Below are positions 1-6,258 of a DNA stretch of 10,680 bases, one piece after another. This DNA comes from CAZVED01 sp964626205 (GTDB lineage Bacteria; Patescibacteriota; Patescibacteriia; SG8-24). The notes under the pieces were generated by a model. That model saw nothing but the letters and a program-made list of their open reading frames with translations, was not told where the DNA came from and did not search any database. The first letter of the stretch is position 1; each line of letters starts with the position of its first letter. Location: assembly GCA_964626205.1 (NCBI GenBank), contig CAZVED010000027.1, positions 1 through 10,680 on the forward strand, in the 5' to 3' direction. The position numbers and the translations under genes were made by a program.

Positions 1-66
1 CAAGACGCGCGCCTCTGGCGCGCGGTGAAGTGGAGAAACCCAGCGGCAGGACCCGTGCCGTCATGA
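1..66 (+). other. Possible 3' tail of an upstream gene with a GC-rich hairpin
   Basis: The frame beginning at base 1 is open for 21 codons and stops at TGA 64-66, just before the smc promoter, so it could be the C-terminus of a gene lying outside the window. It is too short to identify. The same stretch contains a perfect 8-bp inverted repeat, bases 6-13 against 17-24 with a TCT loop. No T-run follows it, so it is not a standard terminator. The smc frame is also open through this region to the window edge. Whether any of this is coding cannot be decided from the window. Confidence 0.25.
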
Positions 67-90
67 AGATGTGGATCCCCCGCAGCTTCC

Positions 91-118
91 TTGCACCCGC
101 CTCTTATACTGGTACAAT
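91..118 (+). promoter_or_regulatory. Promoter of smc (extended -10)
   Basis: TTGCAC (91-96) is a weak -35. After a 16-bp spacer ending in TGG (110-112) comes TACAAT (113-118), 5/6 to the -10 consensus. The predicted start near 125 gives a leader of about 25 nt before the ATG at 150. The element supports 150, not an upstream GTG, as the translation start. Confidence 0.6.
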
Positions 119-149
119 TCCCCTATTGTCTTCCGGCCCCACCCACCCC

Positions 150-2435
150 ATGTACCTCCAACGCCTTGAAGCCGTCGGGTTCAAGTCCTTCGCCGAAAAA
201 ACGGCGTTGGACTTTTTGGCGCCATCAGGAGAATCCAAGGGTGTTACGGCCATCGTGGGCCCCAACGGCTCCGGCAAATCCAACGTTGCGGACGCCGTCC
301 GCTGGGTGCTCGGCGAGCAGTCAGTAAAGCTCCTCCGCGGAAAAAAGGCCGAAGACGTCATCTTCTCCGGCTCCGAAAAGCGCGCGAAGGGTAACTTCGC
401 AGAGGTCACGCTCTTCCTCAACAACGAGGATGGCGCGCTCCCCTTGGACTACTCCGAAGTCGCCATCTCCCGTCGCGTCTACCGCTCCGGCGAATCCGAG
501 TACCTCATCAACAAGAGCAAGGTCCGCCTGTCGGACATCCAGCTCCTCCTCGCGCAGGCCAACTTCGGTGCCCGCACGTACTCCGTCATCGGCCAGGGCA
601 TGATCGGCGACATTCTCGTCGCCTCCCCGCAGGAGCGCAAGGAATTTTTCGATGAGGCCGCCGGCGTGAAACAGTTTCAGATCAAACGCCACCAGTCCGT
701 GAACAAAATGATCGCTGCGCGCGAGAATCTCGGTCAGGCACAGATGCTCATTGATGAGATCGAGCCACGCCTCCGCTCCCTCTCTCGCCAAGTGAAGCGC
801 CTCAACGAACGAGGCTCGCTCGAGGAAGAGCTCCACGGCTTCCTCCACCAGTACTACGGCTTCCAGTGGACGGATCTCAAGTCCCGCATGGATTCCGTTC
901 AGACCAAGGTCGCCGACCTTGAGAAACAGTGGAAAGAAAAGGAGTCGACGCTCGAGGAAGCCCGCGAAGGCCTCGCGAAGCTCGAAAAGCAAGAGACCGG
1001 CGACAATAAGTACACCGCTCTTCAAGTTTCCTACGAGAAGCTGTTGGAAAAGAAGAATGCGCTGCACTCCCGCGAGATGCAGACGCGTTCCAAGATGGAG
1101 ATCGCACGCGAGGTGAAGAAGCGTACTGCCACCGCGATGCCCCTCTCGAAGATCATCGAGACAGTCGGCGCGCTGGGCGACACGCAATCCGACGCCATCG
1201 CCGCGCTCAAGAAGGCCGCGACCATCGATGCTGCCAAGGCGACCGTGCCGTCGTTCGAGGGCATCCATGCGTCCATGTCCTCGCTCAAGGACAATCTCGA
1301 GCGCCCGGCTAAGACGGAAGAGGACGCGCAGCCGCAGGAAGATCCGGCCATGAAGAAGGAGCTCGAAGCGATTGCAGCCGAACGCGCCACACTCGAGGTC
1401 GAAGTGAAAAAAGCGCAGGAAGCGCTCCGCACCTACTCCGAGGGCGAGAATCGCATCAAGGAACAGTTCTTCGGTCTCCAGCGCACGCTGCAGGAAAAGA
1501 TCAACGCTGCACACGCCCTGGAACGCCAGCTCTCCGAACAACGCATCGAGGTCGCCCGTCTCGAGACGCGCCGCGATACGCTCGAGCAGGAAATGGTCAA
1601 CGAGCTTGGCGAGCGCATCGAACGCGTGAAGCAGGGCTTCCAACCGGCGGAAGGCGTCCGTCAGGAGACACTCCTTCAGGAAATCGACCGCCTCAAGTAC
1701 CAGCTCCAGCTCATCGGCGGTATCGACCCGGAGGTCGTGCGTGAACACCAAGAAACGCAAGAGCGCTTCGACTACCTCCAGGGCCAAATCACGGACCTCA
1801 CCAAGGCTATCGACGACCTCGATCTCGTCATCGCCGAGCTCGACATCACTATCAAGGCGCGCTCCGAAGCCGCGTTCAAAAAGCTCAACGCGGACTTCGA
1901 CCGCTACTTCAAGACCCTGTTCGGTGGCGGCTCAGCCGGCCTCATCCAGCTCAAGGAGATCGTCGAGGAGCCGGTGGAAGGCGCCGTCGCGGAAGAAGCG
2001 GTGAACGAAGAAGGCGGTGCGCTTGCCAAGGCGAAGACCGTCCGCAAGCCGGTAGTCGCGGGCATCGAGATCCACGCCACTCCCCCAGGGAAAAAGATCA
2101 ACAACGTCACGATGCTTTCCGGCGGCGAACGCGCTATGACGTCCATCGCGCTCATCTGCGCCATCCTCATCAACAACCCGTCACCGTTCGTAGTACTCGA
2201 CGAAGTCGACGCCGCGCTTGATGAGTCCAATGCCGCGCGCTTTGCGGACATTCTCGCGGAGCTCGCCACGCGCACGCAGTTCATCGTCATCACCCACAAC
2301 CGTTACACGATGCGCAACTCCAACGTCCTCTACGGCGTGACGATGCGCGACGACGGCACCTCCGCCCTTCTCTCCATCAATTTAGAGGAAGTGGATACGC
2401 TCAAGAACAGCAAGCGCCAGGCACAAAAGGCGTAA
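150..2435 (+). CDS. smc: Short, hinge-less SMC-family chromosome segregation ATPase
   Basis: 761 residues, versus about 1,150-1,200 for ordinary bacterial Smc, the cytoplasmic ATPase that extrudes and organises chromosomal DNA. The head halves are complete. Walker A GPNGSGKS is at residues 37-44, the Q-loop region around Q149, the signature LSGGE at 656-660, and Walker B FVVLDE at 680-685 with catalytic E685 and the D-loop after it. Coiled coil spans roughly 168-328 and 401-567, two arms of matching length. They are joined by a ~70-residue Ala/Ser-rich then acidic linker with no recognisable SMC hinge and no CxxC zinc hook. An acidic/Ala-rich insert of about 30 residues lies in the C-terminal head just before the signature. 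The start at 150 fits the family N-terminus (MYLQRLEAVGFKSF); the frame stays open upstream, but a promoter occupies that part. No Shine-Dalgarno is visible. The identity is secure; dimerisation without a hinge is unresolved. Confidence 0.93.
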   Translation: MYLQRLEAVGFKSFAEKTALDFLAPSGESKGVTAIVGPNGSGKSNVADAVRWVLGEQSVKLLRGKKAEDVIFSGSEKRAKGNFAEVTLFLNNEDGALPLDYSEVAISRRVYRSGESEYLINKSKVRLSDIQLLLAQANFGARTYSVIGQGMIGDILVASPQERKEFFDEAAGVKQFQIKRHQSVNKMIAARENLGQAQMLIDEIEPRLRSLSRQVKRLNERGSLEEELHGFLHQYYGFQWTDLKSRMDSVQTKVADLEKQWKEKESTLEEAREGLAKLEKQETGDNKYTALQVSYEKLLEKKNALHSREMQTRSKMEIAREVKKRTATAMPLSKIIETVGALGDTQSDAIAALKKAATIDAAKATVPSFEGIHASMSSLKDNLERPAKTEEDAQPQEDPAMKKELEAIAAERATLEVEVKKAQEALRTYSEGENRIKEQFFGLQRTLQEKINAAHALERQLSEQRIEVARLETRRDTLEQEMVNELGERIERVKQGFQPAEGVRQETLLQEIDRLKYQLQLIGGIDPEVVREHQETQERFDYLQGQITDLTKAIDDLDLVIAELDITIKARSEAAFKKLNADFDRYFKTLFGGGSAGLIQLKEIVEEPVEGAVAEEAVNEEGGALAKAKTVRKPVVAGIEIHATPPGKKINNVTMLSGGERAMTSIALICAILINNPSPFVVLDEVDAALDESNAARFADILAELATRTQFIVITHNRYTMRNSNVLYGVTMRDDGTSALLSINLEEVDTLKNSKRQAQKA

Positions 2436-2468
2436 CGAAAACGACCTCCTTCCCGGAGGCCGTTTTCG
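2436..2468 (+). terminator. Intrinsic terminator after smc
   Basis: CGAAAACG (2436-2443) pairs with CGTTTTCG (2461-2468), and inside that CCTCC pairs with GGAGG across a TTCCC loop, with one A/C mismatch. It begins immediately after the stop codon. The T-tract lies within the stem, so it could work in either direction. Confidence 0.8.
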
Positions 2469-2474
2469 TATCCG

Positions 2475-2502
2475 TTGACTCCGGCTCCTGAGCTGCTACC
2501 GT
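2475..2502 (+). promoter_or_regulatory. Promoter of the M32 peptidase gene
   Basis: TTGACT (2475-2480), a 16-bp spacer ending in TGC (2494-2496), then TACCGT (2497-2502). The -10 hexamer is poor but is preceded by an extended TGn. It lies between the smc terminator and the SD GGGAG at 2522-2526. Confidence 0.6.
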
Positions 2503-2534
2503 CTTCATGCGCTCTTTTCACGGGAGATACCGTC

Positions 2535-4037
2535 ATGACCGACCCGAACAGCCGCTACGAACGATTCCTCCGCATGAGCCGGGAGATCGCGCACGTGCAA
2601 ACCGCAACCGCGCTCCTCGACTGCGACCGCGCGACCGCCATGCCCACAGGCGGCGCCGAAGCGCGTGCCGAGACCATCGGCTACCTCACAGGACTCGCGC
2701 ACGAGATGTCCGTCGCCGAGCGCTATGCGGACCTGCTCCGCGAGCTCGTCGCCGACGCGAACGCGGGGGCGCTCCCCCCGGACCACGCAACCATCGTGCG
2801 CGATACCTACGAGGACGTCTTGGATGCGGCAAAGCTGCCGACGGAATTCGTCGAACGCAAGACCGTCGCGCAATCCGTCTCGGAACAGGCATGGGATGCC
2901 GCGAAGAATGGTGGCGACTGGAATGCCTTCTTGCCGCACTTCGAACACGTCGTCCGCTTCGCTCGCCAAGAAGCCGCGCTCCGCGCCACCTGCCTCTTCC
3001 AGACGCCGTACGCCGTCCATCTCGGGGACTACGAACCCGGCATGACGACCGCACGTCTCGATGCGTTGTTTGGTCCGCTCAAGAATCGGCTCATCAGCCT
3101 CGTGCAACGTATCGACGGCACGACGCGCCAACCGGACCCCGCTTGGCAGCAGAGTCTGCGCATGCCGGTACCAGAACAGCAACGCATCTGCAAAATCGTC
3201 GCAACCGCGGCCGGGTTCGATTTCGCCTCCGGTCGCCTCGCCACGAGCACGCATCCGTTCTCGAGCCGTACGCATCCAGGCGACGCTTGGATCACCACAC
3301 GCTATCTCGAAGACGACTACACCGACGCGCTCGGCTCCGTGCTGCATGAGGCCGGCCACGCCATGTACGAACAGGCGTTGCCGCTGAAGCACTACGGGAC
3401 GACCGGCGGCGAAGCGCCGTCCTACGGCATCCACGAATCGCAATCGCGCATCTGGGAACGTCTCGTCGGCAAGTCGCGGCCGTTCTGCGACTGGTTCTGC
3501 CGGACGTTCACGATGCACGACCATGCCGGAAGAATGTACCCGGGTATCAACGTCGTGCGTCCGTCGCTCATCCGCATCGAAGCGGACGAGGTGACGTACG
3601 CGCTCCACATCATCCTGCGCTACGAGATCGAACGCGCCCTCATCGACAACACACTCGACCCCGCGGACGCGCCGGATGCATGGAACGCGAAGATGCAGGA
3701 ATCGTTTGGTATCGTACCGACCGGGTATGCCGATGGCATCTTCCAGGACGGGCACTGGCCATCCGGCGCGTTCGGCTACTTCCCGAGCTACACCGTGGGC
3801 GACATCTACGCGGAAGCGCTCTTCGCTGCGGCCGCGCGCGACCTCCCCGGTCTCGAACACGGATTCGCTCTCGGGATGTTCTCCGACCTTCGTGAATGGC
3901 TCCGCGAAAAGGTTCACCGCATCGGCGGCACCAAGGATGCGGAGACCATTGTCACGGAAGCTTGCGGTAGCCCCGCCGATCCAGAGACGATGCTCGCGCG
4001 GTTCGAGCGGAAATACGCCGACCTGTATGGCATCTAA
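2535..4037 (+). CDS. M32-family metallocarboxypeptidase (carboxypeptidase Taq type)
   Basis: 500 residues, the normal length for peptidase family M32, zinc-dependent cytoplasmic enzymes that trim residues from peptide C-termini. The family motifs appear in order: HPF at 240-242; HEAGH (HEXXH zinc site) at 271-275; HESQ at 300-303, with E301 as the likely third metal ligand; IRIEAD at 346-351; and GIFQDGHW at 401-408. The family DXRXT motif appears here as DAWIT (250-254), with Trp252 in place of Arg. The start at 2535 is chosen because GGGAG sits 8 bases upstream; the longer frame from 2475 would begin inside the -35 box. It has its own promoter and terminator. A role in recycling peptides would fit a small, auxotrophic cell, but that is inference. 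Confidence 0.93.
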   Translation: MTDPNSRYERFLRMSREIAHVQTATALLDCDRATAMPTGGAEARAETIGYLTGLAHEMSVAERYADLLRELVADANAGALPPDHATIVRDTYEDVLDAAKLPTEFVERKTVAQSVSEQAWDAAKNGGDWNAFLPHFEHVVRFARQEAALRATCLFQTPYAVHLGDYEPGMTTARLDALFGPLKNRLISLVQRIDGTTRQPDPAWQQSLRMPVPEQQRICKIVATAAGFDFASGRLATSTHPFSSRTHPGDAWITTRYLEDDYTDALGSVLHEAGHAMYEQALPLKHYGTTGGEAPSYGIHESQSRIWERLVGKSRPFCDWFCRTFTMHDHAGRMYPGINVVRPSLIRIEADEVTYALHIILRYEIERALIDNTLDPADAPDAWNAKMQESFGIVPTGYADGIFQDGHWPSGAFGYFPSYTVGDIYAEALFAAAARDLPGLEHGFALGMFSDLREWLREKVHRIGGTKDAETIVTEACGSPADPETMLARFERKYADLYGI

Positions 4038-4057
4038 GACACATCGGTTTCTTGCAT

Positions 4058-4085
4058 ACGACCCCTCTCCGGAGGGGTCGTTTTT
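4058..4085 (+). terminator. Intrinsic terminator after the M32 peptidase gene
   Basis: A perfect 9-bp stem, CGACCCCTC (4059-4067) with GAGGGGTCG (4072-4080), extended by an A-T pair, with a TCCG loop and a run of five T (4081-4085). Confidence 0.92.
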
Positions 4086-4098
4086 CATCCGTGGACGA

Positions 4099-4127
4099 TT
4101 GACAGACCGCCTCAGCCGTGGTACCCT
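4099..4127 (+). promoter_or_regulatory. Promoter of the 291-residue unknown gene
   Basis: A perfect TTGACA (4099-4104), a 17-bp spacer ending in TGG (4119-4121), then TACCCT (4122-4127). The predicted start near 4134 leaves a leader of about 40 nt. Confidence 0.7.
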
Positions 4128-4175
4128 CATTCGTTCCGGTTTCCGGGACTGTACCTTCCACATGATGAGGCAACC

Positions 4176-5051
4176 ATGGGAAAGACGCTCACCGTCCTCG
4201 ACGTCCGTCGTGGCGACAAGATCGAACATCTCGGCTTCGACAGCTACGAATCGATGACCCGGTTCTACGGGCTCTGCAGGCTCTACGCGGAAGAGGCAGG
4301 TAAGCCATTCGGCAGCGCCGACGCCTACTGGCCGCTCCAAGACGGGTACTCCTGTGCCCGCTACGTGAACACGGACGACTTCGCACCCAATGTCACAACC
4401 AAGGTCGATGAGGACATTCTCGCCGGCATGATCGAGCTCCTCTGGACCTATCGCACCGGCAAGCCATGTCCGGTTGTCGGCGTGCGCTGCCATGGCGGCC
4501 CGAACGGCATCGCCTTCGCAGGCATCACGCTCCCCAACATGCGGTCCGTGCAGCCCGGCGACCCGATCGTCGTCATCCGCAGCGACAAGGGCTCGAAGGC
4601 GCACGATGGTCGCGCGGGAATCGTCCTCGCGGTCGACGAAAACAACGTGCGCTACGTCAGCCTGTCGCGCATCAACGAGAGGAGCGGCAACATTCCCAAG
4701 GATGCACCGATCCTCGAAGAGAAGATCGCGAACGTGCGCTTCGGCTCCAGGTCGGGCATCGTCGGGGACAAGCTGCTATCCGTCCGGGACGTGTGCAGCC
4801 CTGGTGACCTCCTGCTCCGCCCGCTCGCGTACGGCACGCCCGTCATGCTGAAGGCGTGGGTCAAGCAACGGCACTACTTCCCACGTGCCGCTTGGACGGA
4901 CGAAGCCCCGGACACGCAGCGTGTCATCTACCGCGGCCGCATGCGTGACTGCACCGGCGCGGAGACGGACGAGGGAATCATGTTCGAGCACGAGGGGGTC
5001 ATCGTCGACATCCCCTGGACGCACATCGCTTGCATCACCCCCATCGATTGA
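4176..5051 (+). CDS. Conserved-looking protein of unknown function
   Basis: 291 residues; I do not recognise the family. The start at 4176 is supported by GAGG five bases upstream. There is no signal peptide or membrane segment, so it is probably cytoplasmic. Residues 1-105 look mixed helical and contain W52 and W90-region aromatics. From about 125 it looks beta-rich. Two similar strand-turn motifs, VQPGDPIVVIR (near 126-136) and VCSPGDLLLRP (206-216), are each followed by a strand pair (AGIVLAVDENNVRYVSLSRI and the related GIMFEHEGVIVDIPWTHI), hinting at two SH3- or KOW-like barrels. Seven Cys are scattered (for example C34, C60, C207) with no classic zinc motif. It is transcribed alone, between strong signals. 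Codon use resembles its neighbours, so recent transfer is not indicated. The barrel reading is inference. Confidence 0.85.
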   Translation: MGKTLTVLDVRRGDKIEHLGFDSYESMTRFYGLCRLYAEEAGKPFGSADAYWPLQDGYSCARYVNTDDFAPNVTTKVDEDILAGMIELLWTYRTGKPCPVVGVRCHGGPNGIAFAGITLPNMRSVQPGDPIVVIRSDKGSKAHDGRAGIVLAVDENNVRYVSLSRINERSGNIPKDAPILEEKIANVRFGSRSGIVGDKLLSVRDVCSPGDLLLRPLAYGTPVMLKAWVKQRHYFPRAAWTDEAPDTQRVIYRGRMRDCTGAETDEGIMFEHEGVIVDIPWTHIACITPID

Positions 5052-5063
5052 TCGCTCTCGCAC

Positions 5064-5091
5064 GGACGGACCCCTCGGTCCGTCCTTTTTT
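5064..5091 (+). terminator. Intrinsic terminator after the unknown gene
   Basis: A perfect 9-bp stem, GGACGGACC (5064-5072) with GGTCCGTCC (5077-5085), a CCTC loop, then six T (5086-5091). Confidence 0.93.
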
Positions 5092-5109
5092 ATGCCAAAA
5101 CCATGCCTA

Positions 5110-5138
5110 TTGACGCCGAACGGTCCTTGTGGCACTCT
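5110..5138 (+). promoter_or_regulatory. Promoter of rpsP with C at -12
   Basis: TTGACG (5110-5115), a 17-bp spacer ending in TGG (5130-5132), then CACTCT (5133-5138). The -10 begins with C instead of T. A start near 5145 gives a leader of about 105 nt, the longest mRNA leader in the window. Confidence 0.55.
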
Positions 5139-5151
5139 CCCCCTACGACTT

Positions 5152-5171
5152 GCCGCCAAAAAGGCGGCTTT
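5152..5171 (+). promoter_or_regulatory. Hairpin in the rpsP leader
   Basis: GCCGCC (5152-5157) and GGCGGC (5163-5168) form a perfect 6-bp stem around an AAAAA loop, followed by only three T. It falls within the first ~25 nt of the predicted transcript. It could be a 5' stabilising structure or a weak attenuator; the T-run is too short for an efficient terminator. Confidence 0.5.
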
Positions 5172-5249
5172 CCCGACGCTGCTGCAGGCATGGCCGATTT
5201 GCTCTCGACCTTCGCCATAGGGAGTCCGATTTACCACTCATCATTACTT

Positions 5250-5621
5250 ATGACCACTCTCCGACTCACGCGCGTCGGCAAGCGCAAGCAGCCGTCGTAC
5301 CGCCTGGTCGTGCAGGACAAGCGCCGCGATCCATGGAGCCCCGCGCTCGACATCGTCGGTTCGTACAATCCGCGCACCAAGGCGCTCACCGTCAAGGAAG
5401 ACCGCATCAAGGAATGGATCGCGAAGGGCTGTCAGATGACCGCAGCGGTCAACAACCTCCTCATCACGAACGGCATCCTCAAGGGCGACAAGATGAAGGC
5501 CACGGTCGGTGACCACGCCGCGTTTGCAGCGAAGCTCGAGGAAGCGAAAAAGAAGAAGGACGAACCGAAAGAAGAAGCTGCTCCGGAAGCCCCGGCAGCG
5601 ACGGAAACACCGGCAGCCTAA
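5250..5621 (+). CDS. rpsP: 30S ribosomal protein S16
   Basis: 123 residues. The N-terminal ~80 residues are classic S16: LRLTRVGKRKQPSYRLVVQD, then a DPWSPALDIVGSYNP segment and the KEDRIKEWIAKG helix. S16 is an early-assembling small-subunit protein that binds the 5' domain of 16S rRNA. The last ~35 residues form a Lys/Glu then Ala/Pro/Glu-rich tail that is probably disordered and is absent from minimal S16. The start at 5250 is set by homology (the family begins M-x-x-[LI]RL-x-R-x-G). No Shine-Dalgarno lies close to it; AGGGAG at 5218-5223 is far too distant. An in-frame ATG at 5190 would add 20 unlikely residues. The stop codon lies inside the terminator hairpin. Confidence 0.96.
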   Translation: MTTLRLTRVGKRKQPSYRLVVQDKRRDPWSPALDIVGSYNPRTKALTVKEDRIKEWIAKGCQMTAAVNNLLITNGILKGDKMKATVGDHAAFAAKLEEAKKKKDEPKEEAAPEAPAATETPAA

Positions 5622-5639
5622 CGGCGCCGGTGTTTTCTT
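5605..5639 (+). terminator. Intrinsic terminator overlapping the end of rpsP
   Basis: AAACACCGGC (5605-5614), within the last codons, pairs with GCCGGTGTTT (5626-5635). The stop codon 5619-5621 is in the loop and the T-rich tract runs to 5639. Confidence 0.8.
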
Positions 5640-5648
5640 TCCCGGACG

Positions 5649-5677
5649 TTGACGACCGTCGATGATTCAGGCACGCT
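5649..5677 (+). promoter_or_regulatory. Possible promoter of khpA
   Basis: TTGACG (5649-5654), a 17-bp spacer and CACGCT (5672-5677). There is no TGn, and the -10 again starts with C. It is the weakest promoter call in the window; readthrough from rpsP is the alternative. Confidence 0.35.
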
Positions 5678-5679
5678 GG

Positions 5680-5740
5680 AGGTACTCCCGCTTGCGGGAA
5701 TAACACCTAAGTTTCGCGGCGTTCCGAAAGGAGCGCGCGG
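5680..5740 (+). promoter_or_regulatory. Two-hairpin structured leader of khpA
   Basis: Hairpin 1: TCCCG (5686-5690), CTTG loop, CGGGA (5695-5699), with an outer AGGT/ACCT pairing (5680-5683 with 5705-5708). Hairpin 2: GCGTTCC (5719-5725), GAAA loop (5726-5729), GGAGCGC (5730-5736), extended below a bulged G5718 by CGC/GCG. The only SD-like sequence, AAAGGAG (5727-5733), is locked in the loop and stem of hairpin 2, and ends 19 nt before the start codon. Confidence 0.6.
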
Positions 5741-5752
5741 CAACGTATCGAT

Positions 5753-6127
5753 ATGGCAGAGAAGTTCGAGGACCAGGAGTTCGTAGAAACCGTCGTCAGG
5801 GCCATTGTCGGCCATCCGGAAGACGTCCGTACCGACCGCACCATCGATGAACGCGGCGTCCTCATCACCTTGCACATCAACCAGGAGGACATGGGCTACG
5901 TCATCGGTCGCCAGGGTCAAACCGCTCGCTCCATCCGCACGCTCCTCAAGATCGTCGGCGCCAAGAGCAACGCCCGCGTGAACCTCAAGATCTACGAACC
6001 GGAAGGCAGCCGCCGTCCGCCACGCCAGGACCGCCCAGAAGGTGGCCACCGCGACGAGCGCGGCCCACGCCCGGTCCGCGACGAGAGCCCGGACATCGAC
6101 ACGTCCGCCGTCGACCTCGAAATCTAA
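5753..6127 (+). CDS. khpA: KH-domain RNA-binding protein KhpA
   Basis: 124 residues. Residues 6-82 match the KhpA (formerly YlqC) family: DQEFVETVVRAIVGHPEDV, then the type II KH core with the GRQG loop at 52-55 (GYVIGRQGQTARSIR), and ARVNLKIYEPEGS near the end. KhpA is a small cytoplasmic RNA chaperone that in Gram-positives pairs with KhpB. Typical members are about 75-85 residues. This one carries a ~40-residue Arg/Pro/Gly/Glu-rich tail (from about 84) that looks disordered and could add RNA contacts. It follows rpsP, as in many bacteria. Translation initiation looks unusual, with no accessible SD at normal spacing and two leader hairpins. Domain identity is secure; autoregulation is inference. 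Confidence 0.93.
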   Translation: MAEKFEDQEFVETVVRAIVGHPEDVRTDRTIDERGVLITLHINQEDMGYVIGRQGQTARSIRTLLKIVGAKSNARVNLKIYEPEGSRRPPRQDRPEGGHRDERGPRPVRDESPDIDTSAVDLEI

Positions 6128-6141
6128 GCGACCTGCTTCCG

Positions 6142-6168
6142 AAAACCCCGCTTCCCTGCGGGGTTTTT
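6142..6168 (+). terminator. Intrinsic terminator after khpA
   Basis: AAAACCCCGC (6142-6151) pairs over 10 bp with GCGGGGTTTT (6158-6167) around a TTCCCT loop, and the T-run ends at 6168. The A/T ends make it potentially bidirectional. Confidence 0.92.
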
Positions 6169-6182
6169 CGTACCCGTACCTC

Positions 6183-6211
6183 TTGACGCCATGATGAAAA
6201 CATGCGATGCT
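6183..6211 (+). promoter_or_regulatory. Promoter of the first sigma gene
   Basis: TTGACG (6183-6188), a 17-bp spacer ending in TGC (6203-6205), then GATGCT (6206-6211). The -10 hexamer is poor, with G at -12, but the extended -10 is present. The predicted leader is about 40 nt. Confidence 0.5.
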
Positions 6212-6239
6212 CCCCTGTCGCATCCGCGACGGTTACCTC

Positions 6240-6257
6240 GAAAGAAAGAGGTCTTTC
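6240..6257 (+). promoter_or_regulatory. SD-presenting hairpin before the first sigma gene
   Basis: GAAAGA (6240-6245) can pair with TCTTTC (6252-6257), placing the ribosome-binding sequence AAGAGG (6246-6251) in a six-base loop, seven bases before ATG 6259. The stem is A/T-rich and weak, so this may only display the SD rather than hide it. Confidence 0.35.
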
Positions 6258-6258
6258 C

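Noticed and set aside
30..149. GTG start at 30 for smc, adding 40 residues
   Set aside because: The family N-terminus begins at 150, and a promoter with an extended -10 lies inside the would-be extension.
321..1787. A 488-codon open frame on the - strand
   Set aside because: It is antisense to the SMC coiled-coil part; its Leu/Glu-rich composition is the mirror of that sequence.
2475..2534. TTG start 20 codons upstream for the M32 peptidase
   Set aside because: TTG 2475 is part of the -35 hexamer, and the ATG at 2535 has a well-placed SD.
4134..4150. CCGG-TTT-CCGG repeat in the leader of the unknown gene
   Set aside because: Only four base pairs with a three-base loop; expected by chance in GC-rich DNA.
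2505..4604. A 699-codon open frame on the - strand
   Set aside because: It lies opposite the M32 peptidase and unknown genes, has no family motifs, and crosses a promoter and a terminator; it reflects GC-rich codon bias.
5103..5249. Upstream in-frame ATG starts for rpsP (5103, 5190)
   Set aside because: S16 proteins start at the MxxLRLxRxG segment; 5103 lies upstream of the promoter hexamers.
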